From contig JAEWFT010000021.1 in the NCBI GenBank assembly GCA_023388715.1, forward strand, positions 67,120 through 131,119: a stretch of 64,000 bases of DNA, read 5' to 3'. The stretch comes from Pseudomonadota bacterium (GTDB taxonomy: Bacteria > Pseudomonadota > Gammaproteobacteria > Xanthomonadales > Xanthomonadaceae). The notes under the pieces were generated by a model. The model made no database searches. It was not told the DNA's origin and saw nothing but the letters and a program-made list of their open reading frames with translations. Shown piece after piece: positions 42,150-50,207 of the stretch. The stretch's first letter is position 1; every line of letters begins with the position of its first letter. The position numbers and the translations under genes were made by a program.

Positions 42150-42409
42150 ATGCAACGGCTTGCCAGGACGCACGCCAACTGCGTCGAGAGCCTGCCCATC
42201 TTTGGTGGGCTGATGCTCGTCGCCATCGCCACCGGCAGGACGGCCGTGACCGATCCCTGGCCTACGTGTTCCTTGCCAGCCGGCTGTTGCAGTCGCTGGT
42301 GCATCTGATGTCGGTGAGTCCCGCTGCCGTTACCATTCGCTTCACCGCGTTTGCGGTGCAGAGGGCAATCGGGTTGTACTGGGCTTTCATGCTGCTGGCG
42401 TCAGCGTGA
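42150..42409 (+). pseudogene. MAPEG-family protein, truncated and frameshifted
   Basis: Membrane-associated protein in eicosanoid and glutathione metabolism family. The first part (42150 to about 42255) reads RLARTHANCVESLPIFGGLM and ATGRTAVTD; the second, in the next frame to 42409, reads SLAYVFLASRLLQSLVHLMS, then TIRFTAFAVQRAIGLYWAFM. The two join at GATCCCTGGCC (42252-42262), where one base appears to be missing. The N-terminal helix of the family is absent as well. Not expected to be functional. Confidence 0.65.
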
Positions 42410-42482
42410 GGCCTGGCGAGTCTTTGGAGCCGCCGCGTCGCAGTGCGCACTCAATCGGGTGTTACCGCCATTGGAGACCATC

Positions 42483-42734
42483 GTGGACATCGATTTCGTC
42501 TGCCGCTTCCTGACCTGGTCGCTGGTCATCAACTACGTGATCCTGCTGACCTGGTTCGCCGCGTTCGTCCTTGCACGTGGCTTCATGCGCCAGCTGCATG
42601 GCCGCTGGTTCAGCCTCTCCGACCAGGCCTTCGATGCGATCCACTACGGCGCCATGGCGAGCTACAAGCTGGCGATCTTCATGTTCAACCTGGTGCCGCT
42701 GCTGGCGTTGTGGGTTGTGCGGGGCGGCGGCTGA
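42483..42734 (+). CDS. DUF6868 family small membrane protein
   Basis: 83-residue protein with two membrane helices (WSLVINYVILLTWFAAFVLA and MASYKLAIFMFNLVPLLALWVV) separated by the polar loop HGRWFSLSDQAFDAIHYG, the pattern of DUF6868. Function unknown. Start is GTG 42483, preceded by GGAGAC. Confidence 0.75.
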   Translation: MDIDFVCRFLTWSLVINYVILLTWFAAFVLARGFMRQLHGRWFSLSDQAFDAIHYGAMASYKLAIFMFNLVPLLALWVVRGGG

Positions 42735-42808
42735 GAAGGCGTTCAGGCGGAGGCCGATGCGCGCCGCGGCCTTAGTTGGGTATTGGGCATTTGTTGGAGA
42801 AACTGCCG

Positions 42809-43198
42809 ATGGGCTGGATCAGCTGGCTCTGCTCTCCGCGGCGTTCGCCTTCCTGCCATTGCGGCGCAGTGCGCCTCACGCTGCCACAGGCGCCGGACAA
42901 GGCGACGAGCTGCAACTGCTCGCTTTGCCGGCGCACGGGAGCAATCTGTGCCTACTGCGCACTGGGATCGGTGGCTGTCGAGGGTCATCCCGAGAACACG
43001 GAAGAGTACGTGTGGGGCGACCGGACGCTGCGGAATGTGCGTTGCAAGACCTGCGGCATCATCACGCATTGGGAGCCGCTGCAAGCGACGCCGGGCGCGC
43101 GGCACGGGGTGAACCTGCGCAACTTCGACCCACGCCTGCTGGAGTACGTGGTCGTCCCGCGCTTCGACGGCGCAGATAGCTGGACATTCCTCGATTGA
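42809..43198 (+). CDS. GFA-family (glutathione-dependent formaldehyde-activating-like) protein
   Basis: 129-residue zinc-binding protein. The family cysteines are visible: SCHCGAVRLTL, CNCSLCRRTGAICAYC and RCKTCGIITHWE. GFA proteins bind glutathione and zinc; a true formaldehyde role is shown for only a few. ATG 42809 has TTGGAG upstream; the residues before SCHCG (GWISWLCSPRRS) are unlike the usual N-terminus, so the start or the 5' end may have been altered. Confidence 0.82.
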   Translation: MGWISWLCSPRRSPSCHCGAVRLTLPQAPDKATSCNCSLCRRTGAICAYCALGSVAVEGHPENTEEYVWGDRTLRNVRCKTCGIITHWEPLQATPGARHGVNLRNFDPRLLEYVVVPRFDGADSWTFLD

Positions 43199-43285
43199 GT
43201 TGCGGCGCTGCAGACCTTGCGATAACAGGTGCAGGCGTTTGATACCGGCGTGCGATCGGCACGCGTCCCCCGCTGGAGACCTCCC

Positions 43286-43633
43286 ATGACCTACGTGACC
43301 GGGTTCCTGACCCCCGTTCCGAATGAAAACAAGGCGCGTTACATCAAGTCCGCCGAGGTGGCCTGGCCGCTGTTCCAGAAGTACGGCGCGCTGAAGCAGG
43401 TGGAGACCTGGGGCGACAACATCGAGGACGGCAAGACCACCGACTTCAAGCGCGCGGTCAAGCTGGAAGAGGGCGAACAGGTCGTGTTCTCCTGGCTTGT
43501 CTGGCCCGACAAGGCCACTGCAGATGCCGCGTGGGAAAAGATGCAGCAGGATCCCGCCATGCAGGACTTCGACATGCCGTTTGATGGCAAGCGCATGATC
43601 TGGGGCGGTTTCGAGACGATTTTCGAGAGCTGA
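43286..43633 (+). CDS. DUF1428 family protein
   Basis: 115-residue member of the DUF1428 (YbaA-like) family with a ferredoxin-like dimeric alpha/beta barrel fold: YVTGFLTPVPNENKARYI, GALKQVETWGDNIEDGKTTDF, FSWLVWPDKATADAAW, MPFDGKRMIWGGFETI. Function unknown; the close match to family consensus implies a working gene. ATG 43286 with GGAGACC upstream. Confidence 0.93.
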   Translation: MTYVTGFLTPVPNENKARYIKSAEVAWPLFQKYGALKQVETWGDNIEDGKTTDFKRAVKLEEGEQVVFSWLVWPDKATADAAWEKMQQDPAMQDFDMPFDGKRMIWGGFETIFES

Positions 43634-43705
43634 CCGGCCAGGGACTGCATCCATTGGCGTGCCCGCTGCGTAAGCACCCTGACTTCATCACGGGTGGCGC
43701 ATGGC

Positions 43706-44530
43706 ATGAAACATCTGGCGGGTTGGTTGTTGGTGGCGGGGGCGCTGGGATTGCCCCAGGCGGGACTGGCGCAGGAGCGTAATGCGGCGCTGGTCCCGCT
43801 TCCGTCGGTGGACGACTTCACCCGTGGCCAGGATGGCTGGGGGTTCGGGCTGGGCCTTGGCGTGGAGTACGAGTCGGCGTACGAGGGCTCGGACGAATTC
43901 GGGTTCGAGGTCGAGCCGGCCGGCGGCGTGCAATGGCGGCGCGGCAACGATGTCTTCTACTGGGCGGGCGAATCGATCGGCTGGCGCGGGCTGCGAGCCG
44001 ACACCTGGCTGCTGGAAGCCGCGGTGGGCCTGGACGAGGGCCGCGAGGAAGCCGATTCCGACGACGGGCGGCTGGCCGGTCTCGGCGACGGGGACGAGGA
44101 AGCGCAGCTGGTGCTGCAGGCGCGCCGCGCGTTCGGTGCCGATTGGCGTTCCTGGCTGGTGGGCCGCGTGGTGGCGGCCGAAAGCGGCAACCTGGGCCTG
44201 TTGGGCGCGGGCTATCGCTTCGGCCAGCAGATCGACGGCACCGGCTCGGAGATCAACCTGGTTGGCGTGTTCCAAGACAGCGGACTGGCCAATCGCGATT
44301 TCGGCGTCACTGCCGCGCAGGCCGCGGCATCGGGCCTGAGCCCGACCACCCTCAGTGGCGGATTTCGCTCCGTGGGCGTCAACTACAACTATCGCCACGC
44401 CCTAAACAGGAACTGGCAGGTGTTCGGCGAGGCGCTCTATGAGCGTTACAGCAGCGAGGTACGCAGGAGCCCGATCGCGCGCAGCGGTTACGAAGCAGAG
44501 GTCAGCGTAGGCGTGCTCTACGTCTTCTAG
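43706..44530 (+). CDS. MipA/OmpV family outer membrane protein
   Basis: 274-residue outer membrane beta-barrel. Signal peptide HLAGWLLVAGALGLPQAGLA, then alternating amphipathic strands and a C-terminal aromatic end (VSVGVLYVF), the outer membrane insertion signature. MipA was described as a scaffold for murein enzymes, OmpV as a porin-like protein; the actual role here is unknown. ATG 43706 begins the signal peptide; in-frame GTG 43694 is upstream. Confidence 0.9.
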   Translation: MKHLAGWLLVAGALGLPQAGLAQERNAALVPLPSVDDFTRGQDGWGFGLGLGVEYESAYEGSDEFGFEVEPAGGVQWRRGNDVFYWAGESIGWRGLRADTWLLEAAVGLDEGREEADSDDGRLAGLGDGDEEAQLVLQARRAFGADWRSWLVGRVVAAESGNLGLLGAGYRFGQQIDGTGSEINLVGVFQDSGLANRDFGVTAAQAAASGLSPTTLSGGFRSVGVNYNYRHALNRNWQVFGEALYERYSSEVRRSPIARSGYEAEVSVGVLYVF

Positions 44531-44610
44531 CGGGCGTCCCGGCGGGGCGCCCAGTGGCGCGACAAGTCGGAGTAAGCTCTTCCCCGGGCGCGAACCTGGG
44601 GAGAAACGCG

Positions 44611-44919
44611 ATGACCCATACCACCATCCTTGTCCGCTACCTCGCCCAGCCGGGCAAGCACGACGAGGCGCTGGCCGCCATCCGCGATCTGCTGTCCACG
44701 GTGCTGGCCAGGGAGCCGGCGTGCGCGGGGATCGAGATCCTGCAGGAGCTGGACCGGCCGGAAGTGATCACCCTGGTGGAGCGCTGGCCGGACCGCGACA
44801 CCTTCCTGGGGCCACACATGCAGCAGCCCCACCTGCAGGCCTTCGTGCAGTCCGCGGGCGCCTTCCTCGCCGGCCCGCCGGACATCAGCTTCCACGCGCA
44901 GGCGGGGGAGGGCGCATGA
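44611..44919 (+). CDS. Antibiotic biosynthesis monooxygenase (ABM) domain protein
   Basis: 102-residue dimeric alpha/beta-barrel protein of the ABM/YgiN type (TTILVRYLAQPGKHDEALAA ... GIEILQELDRPEVITLVERW ... HLQAFVQSAGAFLAGPPDIS). Relatives act as quinol monooxygenases or have unknown roles. GGGGAGAAA precedes ATG 44611. It begins a chain of four genes with overlapping start and stop codons. Confidence 0.87.
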   Translation: MTHTTILVRYLAQPGKHDEALAAIRDLLSTVLAREPACAGIEILQELDRPEVITLVERWPDRDTFLGPHMQQPHLQAFVQSAGAFLAGPPDISFHAQAGEGA

Positions 44920-45149
44920 AACGACAGACCTCCCTGACACCCCGGCGTGCGCGCCTGTTGTTCCTGCTGGCGCTGGCCGGCTCGCTGGCCGGAACGCTGC
45001 TTGGGCCGCGACTGGTGGGCGCGTTTCGCGGCGCGCCGGAATGGCTGCTTCCGGCGATCCTGATGGGCGCGGTGCTGCTGGCGATGGTGGCCGGCTATGC
45101 GACGCTGCACATGCAGCTGGGACCTCCGACGCCAAGGCAGGAGCGGTGA
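44916..45149 (+). CDS. Small two-helix membrane protein
   Basis: 77 residues with helices LLFLLALAGSLAGTLLG and WLLPAILMGAVLLAMVAGYATL between basic and proline-rich ends. ATG overlaps the stop of the ABM gene (ATGA), and its own stop overlaps the next GTG. Family not recognised. Confidence 0.7.
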   Translation: MKRQTSLTPRRARLLFLLALAGSLAGTLLGPRLVGAFRGAPEWLLPAILMGAVLLAMVAGYATLHMQLGPPTPRQER

Positions 45150-45331
45150 CCGCACACGGCTACCGCCTGCTGGCGGGCGGCGCGGTGCTTATACTCGGCG
45201 GTTGGCTGTTGCCGCTGCTGGCCGGGCGGCTGGGCTTGGACACGCTGCTGCCCGGACCGGCGGTGGGGATCCTGGCGTGGAGCGTTGCCGCGGCGTTGGG
45301 CGGGTTCATCGCCCGCACGGGATTCCGGTGA
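45146..45331 (+). CDS. Small two-helix membrane protein
   Basis: 61 residues with two hydrophobic segments (LLAGGAVLILGGWLLPLLAG and GILAWSVAAALGGFIAR). GTG start inside the preceding stop (GTGA). Supported by overlap on both sides and hydrophobic pattern only. Confidence 0.6.
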   Translation: MTAHGYRLLAGGAVLILGGWLLPLLAGRLGLDTLLPGPAVGILAWSVAAALGGFIARTGFR

Positions 45332-45543
45332 CGCTGGTGCTGTGGGCCGCGGTCTGGAAGCTTGCGCTGCTGGCGCTCTACCAGATCGCGGCGCCAGCGG
45401 GCGGGGTGTCGGTGCTGGCGCTGCTTCAGTTCAATGCGCTGCCGATGGCACTGAGCCTTGCGGCGACGGTGGTGGGGACCCTGCTGGGGCAGCGCGTGGC
45501 GACACGCGGGCGACGTGGGCCGCCCGATCCCGTAGTGGCGTGA
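45328..45543 (+). CDS. Small two-helix membrane protein
   Basis: 71 residues: LVLWAAVWKLALLALYQI and ALPMALSLAATVVGTLLGQRVA, then a basic tail. GTG start inside the preceding stop. Last member of the overlapping four-gene chain; function unknown. Confidence 0.6.
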   Translation: MTLVLWAAVWKLALLALYQIAAPAGGVSVLALLQFNALPMALSLAATVVGTLLGQRVATRGRRGPPDPVVA

Positions 45544-45606
45544 TTGGGCCGCTCTGTCGGATCGTGCGCGAGAAACGCATGCCCACGTAGCCGTGATGAC
45601 GCATAA

Positions 45607-45637
45607 CGAAAGGCCGATCCCGAGGATCGACCTTTCG
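45607..45637. terminator. Probable bidirectional terminator
   Basis: 14-bp stem with one mismatch, CGAAAGGCCGATCC (45607-45620) and GGATCGACCTTTCG (45624-45637), in the gap between convergent genes. There is no clear T-run. Confidence 0.6.
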
Positions 45638-45676
45638 ATAGAGCCCTGTCGGGCGCTCGGTGCGCGTTAGTGCGCG

Positions 45677-46072
45677 TCAGTGCTTGCGCGAGGAGCTGCT
45701 GTCGTCGTCCTTGAAGCGGCCCTCCGAATCACGCGGCTGCTCGTCGTTATTGCCGCGCGATGCGGACGTGCGCCCGTCATTGCCGTCGTCATCGGTAAAG
45801 CGGCCCTGGGCGTCACGCTGGCGGTCGTCGCCACTGGAGCGGGCGTTGCGCGAGGCCTGCACGCTGTTGCTGTCGTCGTCGCTGAAACGGCCCTGCGCGT
45901 TGCGCTGCTGGTCGTCCGTGAAGCGACCCTGGGAATCCCGCGACTGCTGCTCGGCATTGTCGCGCTGCATCTGGCTGCCGGCATTGGCCTGCGACATGGT
46001 GTTCTGGTTGTCGCGCATCTGGCTGCCGGTGCGATTCTGGTTCTGGTTATGGGTCTGGTTGTTGTTCGGCAT
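45677..46072 (-). CDS. Disordered protein with four QGRFTDD-type repeats
   Basis: 131-residue, highly hydrophilic, low-complexity protein rich in Asp, Asn, Gln, Ser and Arg with no hydrophobic core. It opens with a Gln/Asn stretch (PNNNQTHNQNQNRTGSQM) and contains four copies of a motif R-(D/N)-(S/A)-(Q/E)-GRF-(T/S/K)-DD: RDSQGRFTDD, RNAQGRFSDD, RDAQGRFTDD and RDSEGRFKDD. It ends SSSSRKH. The regular repeats and a normal start argue for a real gene; function unknown, perhaps stress or nucleic-acid binding. Confidence 0.7.
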   Translation of the reverse strand: MPNNNQTHNQNQNRTGSQMRDNQNTMSQANAGSQMQRDNAEQQSRDSQGRFTDDQQRNAQGRFSDDDSNSVQASRNARSSGDDRQRDAQGRFTDDDGNDGRTSASRGNNDEQPRDSEGRFKDDDSSSSRKH

Positions 46073-46218
46073 TTTCTACTCCTTGTGGGATGAGCGGCAT
46101 TCCGTTCGCCGCGGGAACCACGTTACGCACGGACGCGTTAGCGGAATCCGACAAGGACGTTAGCCGGGAGTCGATGTTCCTGAAGCATGCAGGCTGGTGA
46201 ATGGGGAGCGCGCTGCGC

Positions 46219-46674
46219 TTACGGACAGCGCTTGCGCGTCAGCGAGCCACCCGAGGCATCGGTGCTGACCAGCGTATCCGCGTCTTCAAGCAAGAAGCGG
46301 GTCGCCGACCCCCACGTCTCGCCTTCGCCGCTGAGACGCGCGGTGACTTCTATGTCGTCCTCGGCGCGCACGCGCACAGCCGTCACCGGTCCGCTGCTTT
46401 CCCACCACGCGATCCGACCTGGCTCGATCACCAGCCGCGAATCGTTGCGACTCGTGCCGCAGTCCTCGCGCACCATGTTCCATTCGCCCAGGAAGGCCGC
46501 GGGGATGACGGCAGGCGGTTCTGCCTCAGCGGGCGGCGCGGCGGGCGGAGACGACGCTGGGGCAGCCGCAGGTGCTGCCGCGGGAGCCGGCGCCGGCGCA
46601 TCGGAGGCGGGCGCGCAGGCGAGCAGCAACACCGCCGGAAACACCAGGATGGGGATGAAGCGACTGAGGTGCAT
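46219..46674 (-). CDS. Hypothetical lipoprotein
   Basis: 151-residue lipoprotein: signal peptide with lipobox LLLAC, an Ala/Pro linker (about 23-58, PAPAPAAAPAAAPASSPPA) and a compact C-terminal domain (about 60-150, FLGEWNMVREDCGTSRNDSRLVIEPGRIAWWESSGPV) with two cysteines. The domain resembles small lipocalin-like or META-like beta barrels. Just downstream of the lipocalin gene with 17 bp between them; the two probably form one unit. Confidence 0.78.
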   Translation of the reverse strand: MHLSRFIPILVFPAVLLLACAPASDAPAPAPAAAPAAAPASSPPAAPPAEAEPPAVIPAAFLGEWNMVREDCGTSRNDSRLVIEPGRIAWWESSGPVTAVRVRAEDDIEVTARLSGEGETWGSATRFLLEDADTLVSTDASGGSLTRKRCP

Positions 46675-46691
46675 GTGACGACTCCTCGCGA

Positions 46692-47225
46692 TCAGGTTCC
46701 GTGCCCGGTGCGCACCAGGCGCGCCGTATCGAACCCCTGGGCCTGGGCCAGCGCCAGCAGCTGCTGGTAGGTTTCGGCCGGAATCTGCTTGTCGCGCGAG
46801 AGGAACCACAGGTACTTGCGGTCGGGTGAGCCGACCACCGCCCAGCGATAGTTCGGGTCCAGGCCGATGATCCAGTAGTCGCCCCAGACGAAGGGAAGGA
46901 AGGACAGGAACGACGGCGCGAAGCGCACTTCCAGCCTGGACGTGCTGTCGCCGACCTTGCGCGCCACGGCGCGGGCTTCGATCTGCTCGCCATCGTAGGT
47001 CTCGCAGCGGTTCACCACGTCGACCCGTCCGTCGGGGCGCATGGCGTACTGCGCGGTGGTGTTGCGGTCGCACTTGCGCTGGAAGAACATCGGAAGACGC
47101 GCCTGCTCGTACCAGGTGCCCATGTAGCGGTCCAGGTCGACCTCGGGAACCGTCTGCACCTGTGCTGCCGAGGCGGTGCCGGCCAGCGTGCCGGCCAGGG
47201 TCAGCGCGATGATCAGGGATTTCAT
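46692..47225 (-). CDS. Bacterial lipocalin (Blc family)
   Basis: 177-residue lipocalin: signal peptide (LIIALTLAGTLAGTASAA) and the single eight-strand barrel with the GxW motif DLDRYMGTWYEQARLP, YDGEQIEARAVA, GDYWIIGLDPNYRWAVVGSP and LWFLSRDKQIPAE. It lacks the lipobox of E. coli Blc, so it is probably periplasmic and soluble. Blc proteins bind lysophospholipids and are stress-induced. Confidence 0.93.
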   Translation of the reverse strand: MKSLIIALTLAGTLAGTASAAQVQTVPEVDLDRYMGTWYEQARLPMFFQRKCDRNTTAQYAMRPDGRVDVVNRCETYDGEQIEARAVARKVGDSTSRLEVRFAPSFLSFLPFVWGDYWIIGLDPNYRWAVVGSPDRKYLWFLSRDKQIPAETYQQLLALAQAQGFDTARLVRTGHGT

Positions 47226-47370
47226 GCGGGGCGGGTGTCCTTGTTGAATGGATGCAGGGTCGCGTGCGCGCCGTATCGGCAACGTGAGGCGGCCGTGCCA
47301 CGACGCGCGTGCACCCGGCGTCGACACTGCGTCTCCCAGCATTCGCGGACTCCCGACGAAACTCCCTGCG

Positions 47371-48141
47371 ATGCCGCGATTTGCACATACCGACTGGCCC
47401 GCGCGCCTGTGGATCGCCCGCCACGGCCAGAGCGCCGGCAACGTTGCCGCCGATGAAGCCGAGGCCGGCGGCCATCCGCTGATCCAGATCGATACCCGTG
47501 ACGCCGACACCCCGCTGTCCCCGCTGGGCCAGCGGCAGGCGCGCGCAATGGGCGACTGGTTCGCGCGGATGCCCGAGGACGCGCGACCCAACGTGGTGCT
47601 TGCCTCGCCCTTCGTGCGTGCCCAGCAGACCGCGTGGGCGGCCGCGGATGCGCTGGGCATCCCGCGCGACGAGATCCAGGTGGACGAACGCCTGCGCGAA
47701 AAGGAGTTCGGGATCCTCGACCGCTATACCCGGCACGGGATCATGGCCGAATTCCCCGAGCTGGCCGAACAACGCGCGCTGGTCGGCAAGTTCTATTTCC
47801 GCCCGCCGGGCGGCGAGAGCTGGTGCGACGTGATCCTGCGCCTGCGCAGCGTGCTGGAGATGCTGCGCCGCGACCACGTGGCCGACCGCGTGCTAGTCGT
47901 GGGCCACCAGGTCATCGTGAACTGCTTCCGCTACCTGCTGGAGCACCTGGACGAGGCGGCGATCCTGGAGATCGACCGCCAGGCCGATGTCCCCAACTGC
48001 GGCCTGACCGAGTACGCGCTGGAGGACATCACCCAGCTGTCCGCCTGTTTCCGGCTGGTGGCGGCCAACCAGGTCGCGCCCATGGAAGCCGAGCATGCGC
48101 CGGTCACGCGCGCGCCGGACCAGCCGACGGGCCCGAAATGA
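47371..48141 (+). CDS. Histidine phosphatase (phosphoglycerate mutase-like) family protein
   Basis: 256-residue phosphatase with catalytic His in WIARHGQSAGN (residues about 14-24), a second-half LSPLGQRQARAMGDW, Glu in EKEFGILDR and a distal His in VVGHQVIVNCF. The substrate cannot be predicted. It overlaps nnrD by ATGA, so the two are translated together; in related species such phosphatases often accompany the NAD(P)HX repair enzyme. Confidence 0.9.
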   Translation: MPRFAHTDWPARLWIARHGQSAGNVAADEAEAGGHPLIQIDTRDADTPLSPLGQRQARAMGDWFARMPEDARPNVVLASPFVRAQQTAWAAADALGIPRDEIQVDERLREKEFGILDRYTRHGIMAEFPELAEQRALVGKFYFRPPGGESWCDVILRLRSVLEMLRRDHVADRVLVVGHQVIVNCFRYLLEHLDEAAILEIDRQADVPNCGLTEYALEDITQLSACFRLVAANQVAPMEAEHAPVTRAPDQPTGPK

Positions 48142-49064
48142 CACCGGCTGCCAAAGCGTCCGCGCCGGCGAAACGCGAGGCCAAGCAGCGGCACGATGTC
48201 GAGCCGCTGGCCGACTGGCTGGCGCGCCATCCGCTGCCGGATCCGTTCTCGACCGAGAACAAGGAAGAGCGCGGTCGCGTGCTGGTCGTGGGCGGCAGCG
48301 TGCAGGTGCCGGGCGCAGTCTGGCTGGCCGGACGCGCCGCCCTGCACGCCGGGGCGGGGAAGCTCCAGGTGGCCACCACGTCCTCGACCGCGGTGCCGCT
48401 GGCTGTGCGGCTGCCGGAAGCGATGGTGCTTGCGCTGACCGACGATCCCCACGGCGAGATCGCCCGTGTCAATGCGGCCACCTTCAAGGTCGCGCGGGAA
48501 GCGGACGCGGTGCTGGTGGGACCCGGGATGGGAAGCCAGCGCTCGACCCGGCGCCTGGTTTGCGACGTGCTGGCGGTGGTGCAATGCCCATGGGTGCTGG
48601 ACGCGGCGGCGATCATCGAACCGCAGGCGATCGCGCGCTTCGGCACCGGCGTGGTCACCCCGCATGCCGGCGAGATGGCCAAGGCGATGGGCCTGGAACG
48701 GGAGGAGGTCGAAGCCCGGCCGCTGGAGATCGCGCGCGACTACGCCAGCCGCGCCGGCTGCATCGTGGTGATGAAGGGCGTACCCACCCATGTGGTGGAC
48801 GCCGACGGCACCGCGCTTGAGCATTGCGCACAGGCGCCTGGCCTTGGCACCTCCGGCTCCGGCGACGTGCTGGCCGGGCTGATCGCCGGATTGATCGCCC
48901 GCGGCGCGGCGCCGATGGCCGCAGCCGCGTGGGGCGTGTGGCTGCACGCGCAGGCGGGACTGGCGCTTGGCGCCCGGATCGGTCCGGTCGGCTACCTCGC
49001 CCGCGAGATCAGCCCGGAAGTGCCACGCCTGATGCGCGTGGGCGTTGCCGGCAGCGCAGACTGA
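48138..49064 (+). CDS. nnrD: ADP-dependent NAD(P)H-hydrate dehydratase
   Basis: 308-residue enzyme that dehydrates damaged NADHX/NADPHX. YjeF C-terminal ribokinase-like fold: GRVLVVGGSVQVPGAVWLAG, VLVGPGMGSQ, VVTPHAGEMAKAMG, VVMKGVPTHV and the catalytic-site GTSGSGDVLAGLIAG. The separate epimerase domain (NnrE) is absent, so the epimerase must be elsewhere. The basic N-terminal 25 residues (TPAAKASAPAKREAKQ) are disordered. Confidence 0.93.
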   Translation: MTPAAKASAPAKREAKQRHDVEPLADWLARHPLPDPFSTENKEERGRVLVVGGSVQVPGAVWLAGRAALHAGAGKLQVATTSSTAVPLAVRLPEAMVLALTDDPHGEIARVNAATFKVAREADAVLVGPGMGSQRSTRRLVCDVLAVVQCPWVLDAAAIIEPQAIARFGTGVVTPHAGEMAKAMGLEREEVEARPLEIARDYASRAGCIVVMKGVPTHVVDADGTALEHCAQAPGLGTSGSGDVLAGLIAGLIARGAAPMAAAAWGVWLHAQAGLALGARIGPVGYLAREISPEVPRLMRVGVAGSAD

Positions 49065-49069
49065 CCGCC

Positions 49070-49993
49070 ATGGATTGCCCGGGCTTTCGCGACGGCGGAT
49101 TGATCGTGCCGCTGCCCGCGGGCTGGTTCTCACCACCCGCGCCGACCATCGAGGTGGACGCCACCCGCTTCCGGGTCAAGCCGGAGTTCCATGTGACCGT
49201 GTTCAACCGCGTGACCGGGCGGCGGGTGCAGGATGCGCTGCCACTGGAGCGCATCCGCCAGCTGTTCGAGTCCGAGGACTGGACGCCGGCGCGAACGGGC
49301 GACGGCGTGATGCTGCGCACGCGCCAGCGGCGCGACGGGCGCGATGTCGAGCGCATGTCGCTGATCGAACTGGTCGAGCTACCGGGACTCAATCGCTTTC
49401 GCGCCGCCATCGCGGCAGCGTGCGGGATCGACTTGCCGGAGGTGCCGCCGCACGTGACCCTGTTCACAGCGGGAGATTCCTCGGGGATCGGCCTGGCCAG
49501 CCTGCAGGCGCTGCGCGATTGCGCGCAGTTCCGCTTCCGTCTGCCCGCCATCGCGCCGCGCACGCCGCCAATGCCAAGCGCGGCGCTACTGGACGCCTAC
49601 CGCGACGCCGCGTACGCCATCGACGGGCTGGCGGCGACGGTGCGGATTGGCGAGCGCTGTGCCGCGATCGAGCGCGAATGCGAACGCATTGGCGTGAGCC
49701 GAGCGAGCATCGTCACCGCGTCCAATCCCTACAGCGCGCCATCGGACAGCGACGGCAACCGCCTGCGCCAGCGCTGGCTTGCCGCCGAGCTGCGCGGGGC
49801 GGGGCTGTCCGTGCTCCAGGCCGAGGGCCGCGACCCCGCGGGGCGCTGGTCCTCGGAGGAAAGCCTGCTGGTGATCGGATCGACGCCGGGACTCGATGAC
49901 CGCCTGATGCGCGCGTACGAGCAACATGCCGTCGTCGTGGTGGAGGCCGGCGGTGCCGCGCAGATAGTGCTGCACCCCGACAGTCGCGCCTGA
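49070..49993 (+). CDS. 2H phosphoesterase-like / DUF3293 fusion protein
   Basis: 307-residue protein in two parts. The N-terminal half (about 1-165) contains two HxT-type motifs, EFHVTVFN and PPHVTLFT, in the spacing of 2H phosphoesterases (ligT-like RNA or cyclic-nucleotide phosphodiesterases). The C-terminal half (about 180-305) is a DUF3293 domain: IVTASNPYSAPSDSDGNRLR, LSVLQAEGRDPAGRWSSEES and QHAVVVVEAGGAAQIVLH. Both halves are known separately; the fused arrangement is uncommon. It starts 5 bp after nnrD and probably shares its transcript. Confidence 0.75.
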   Translation: MDCPGFRDGGLIVPLPAGWFSPPAPTIEVDATRFRVKPEFHVTVFNRVTGRRVQDALPLERIRQLFESEDWTPARTGDGVMLRTRQRRDGRDVERMSLIELVELPGLNRFRAAIAAACGIDLPEVPPHVTLFTAGDSSGIGLASLQALRDCAQFRFRLPAIAPRTPPMPSAALLDAYRDAAYAIDGLAATVRIGERCAAIERECERIGVSRASIVTASNPYSAPSDSDGNRLRQRWLAAELRGAGLSVLQAEGRDPAGRWSSEESLLVIGSTPGLDDRLMRAYEQHAVVVVEAGGAAQIVLHPDSRA

Positions 49994-50012
49994 CTTCCGA
50001 TGTGTGCCGTCG

Positions 50013-50207
50013 TTATTTCGGCGTGTTCGGCGCGCGCTTTGTGTGGCGTTCGCGCCAGCGGCCACCGACATAGCCGAGGATGCCGAGCAGCAGCAGGCCG
50101 AGCGGGAGCGCACCCGGCTCTCCTTCGGTGGTCACCATCAGCGCCAGCAGGACCAGGCCGACGCCGGCCACCCCCACGGACACGCCACGTTGCATCTTCG
50201 GTGTCAT
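50013..50207 (-). CDS. Small two-helix membrane protein
   Basis: 64 residues with two membrane segments (GVSVGVAGVGLVLLALMVTT and ALPLGLLLLGILGYVGGRW) and a basic C-terminus (ERHTKRAPNTPK). A near-perfect AAGGAGG stands ahead of the start, which argues for real expression. Family not recognised. Confidence 0.75.
   Translation of the reverse strand: MTPKMQRGVSVGVAGVGLVLLALMVTTEGEPGALPLGLLLLGILGYVGGRWRERHTKRAPNTPK

Noticed and set aside
42420..42470. Further attC-like sequence (GCCTGGC ... CTCAATCGGGTGTTACC) before the DUF6868 gene, and another around 42742-42790
   Set aside because: Core heptamers and central hairpin are too poorly matched to separate from chance by eye.
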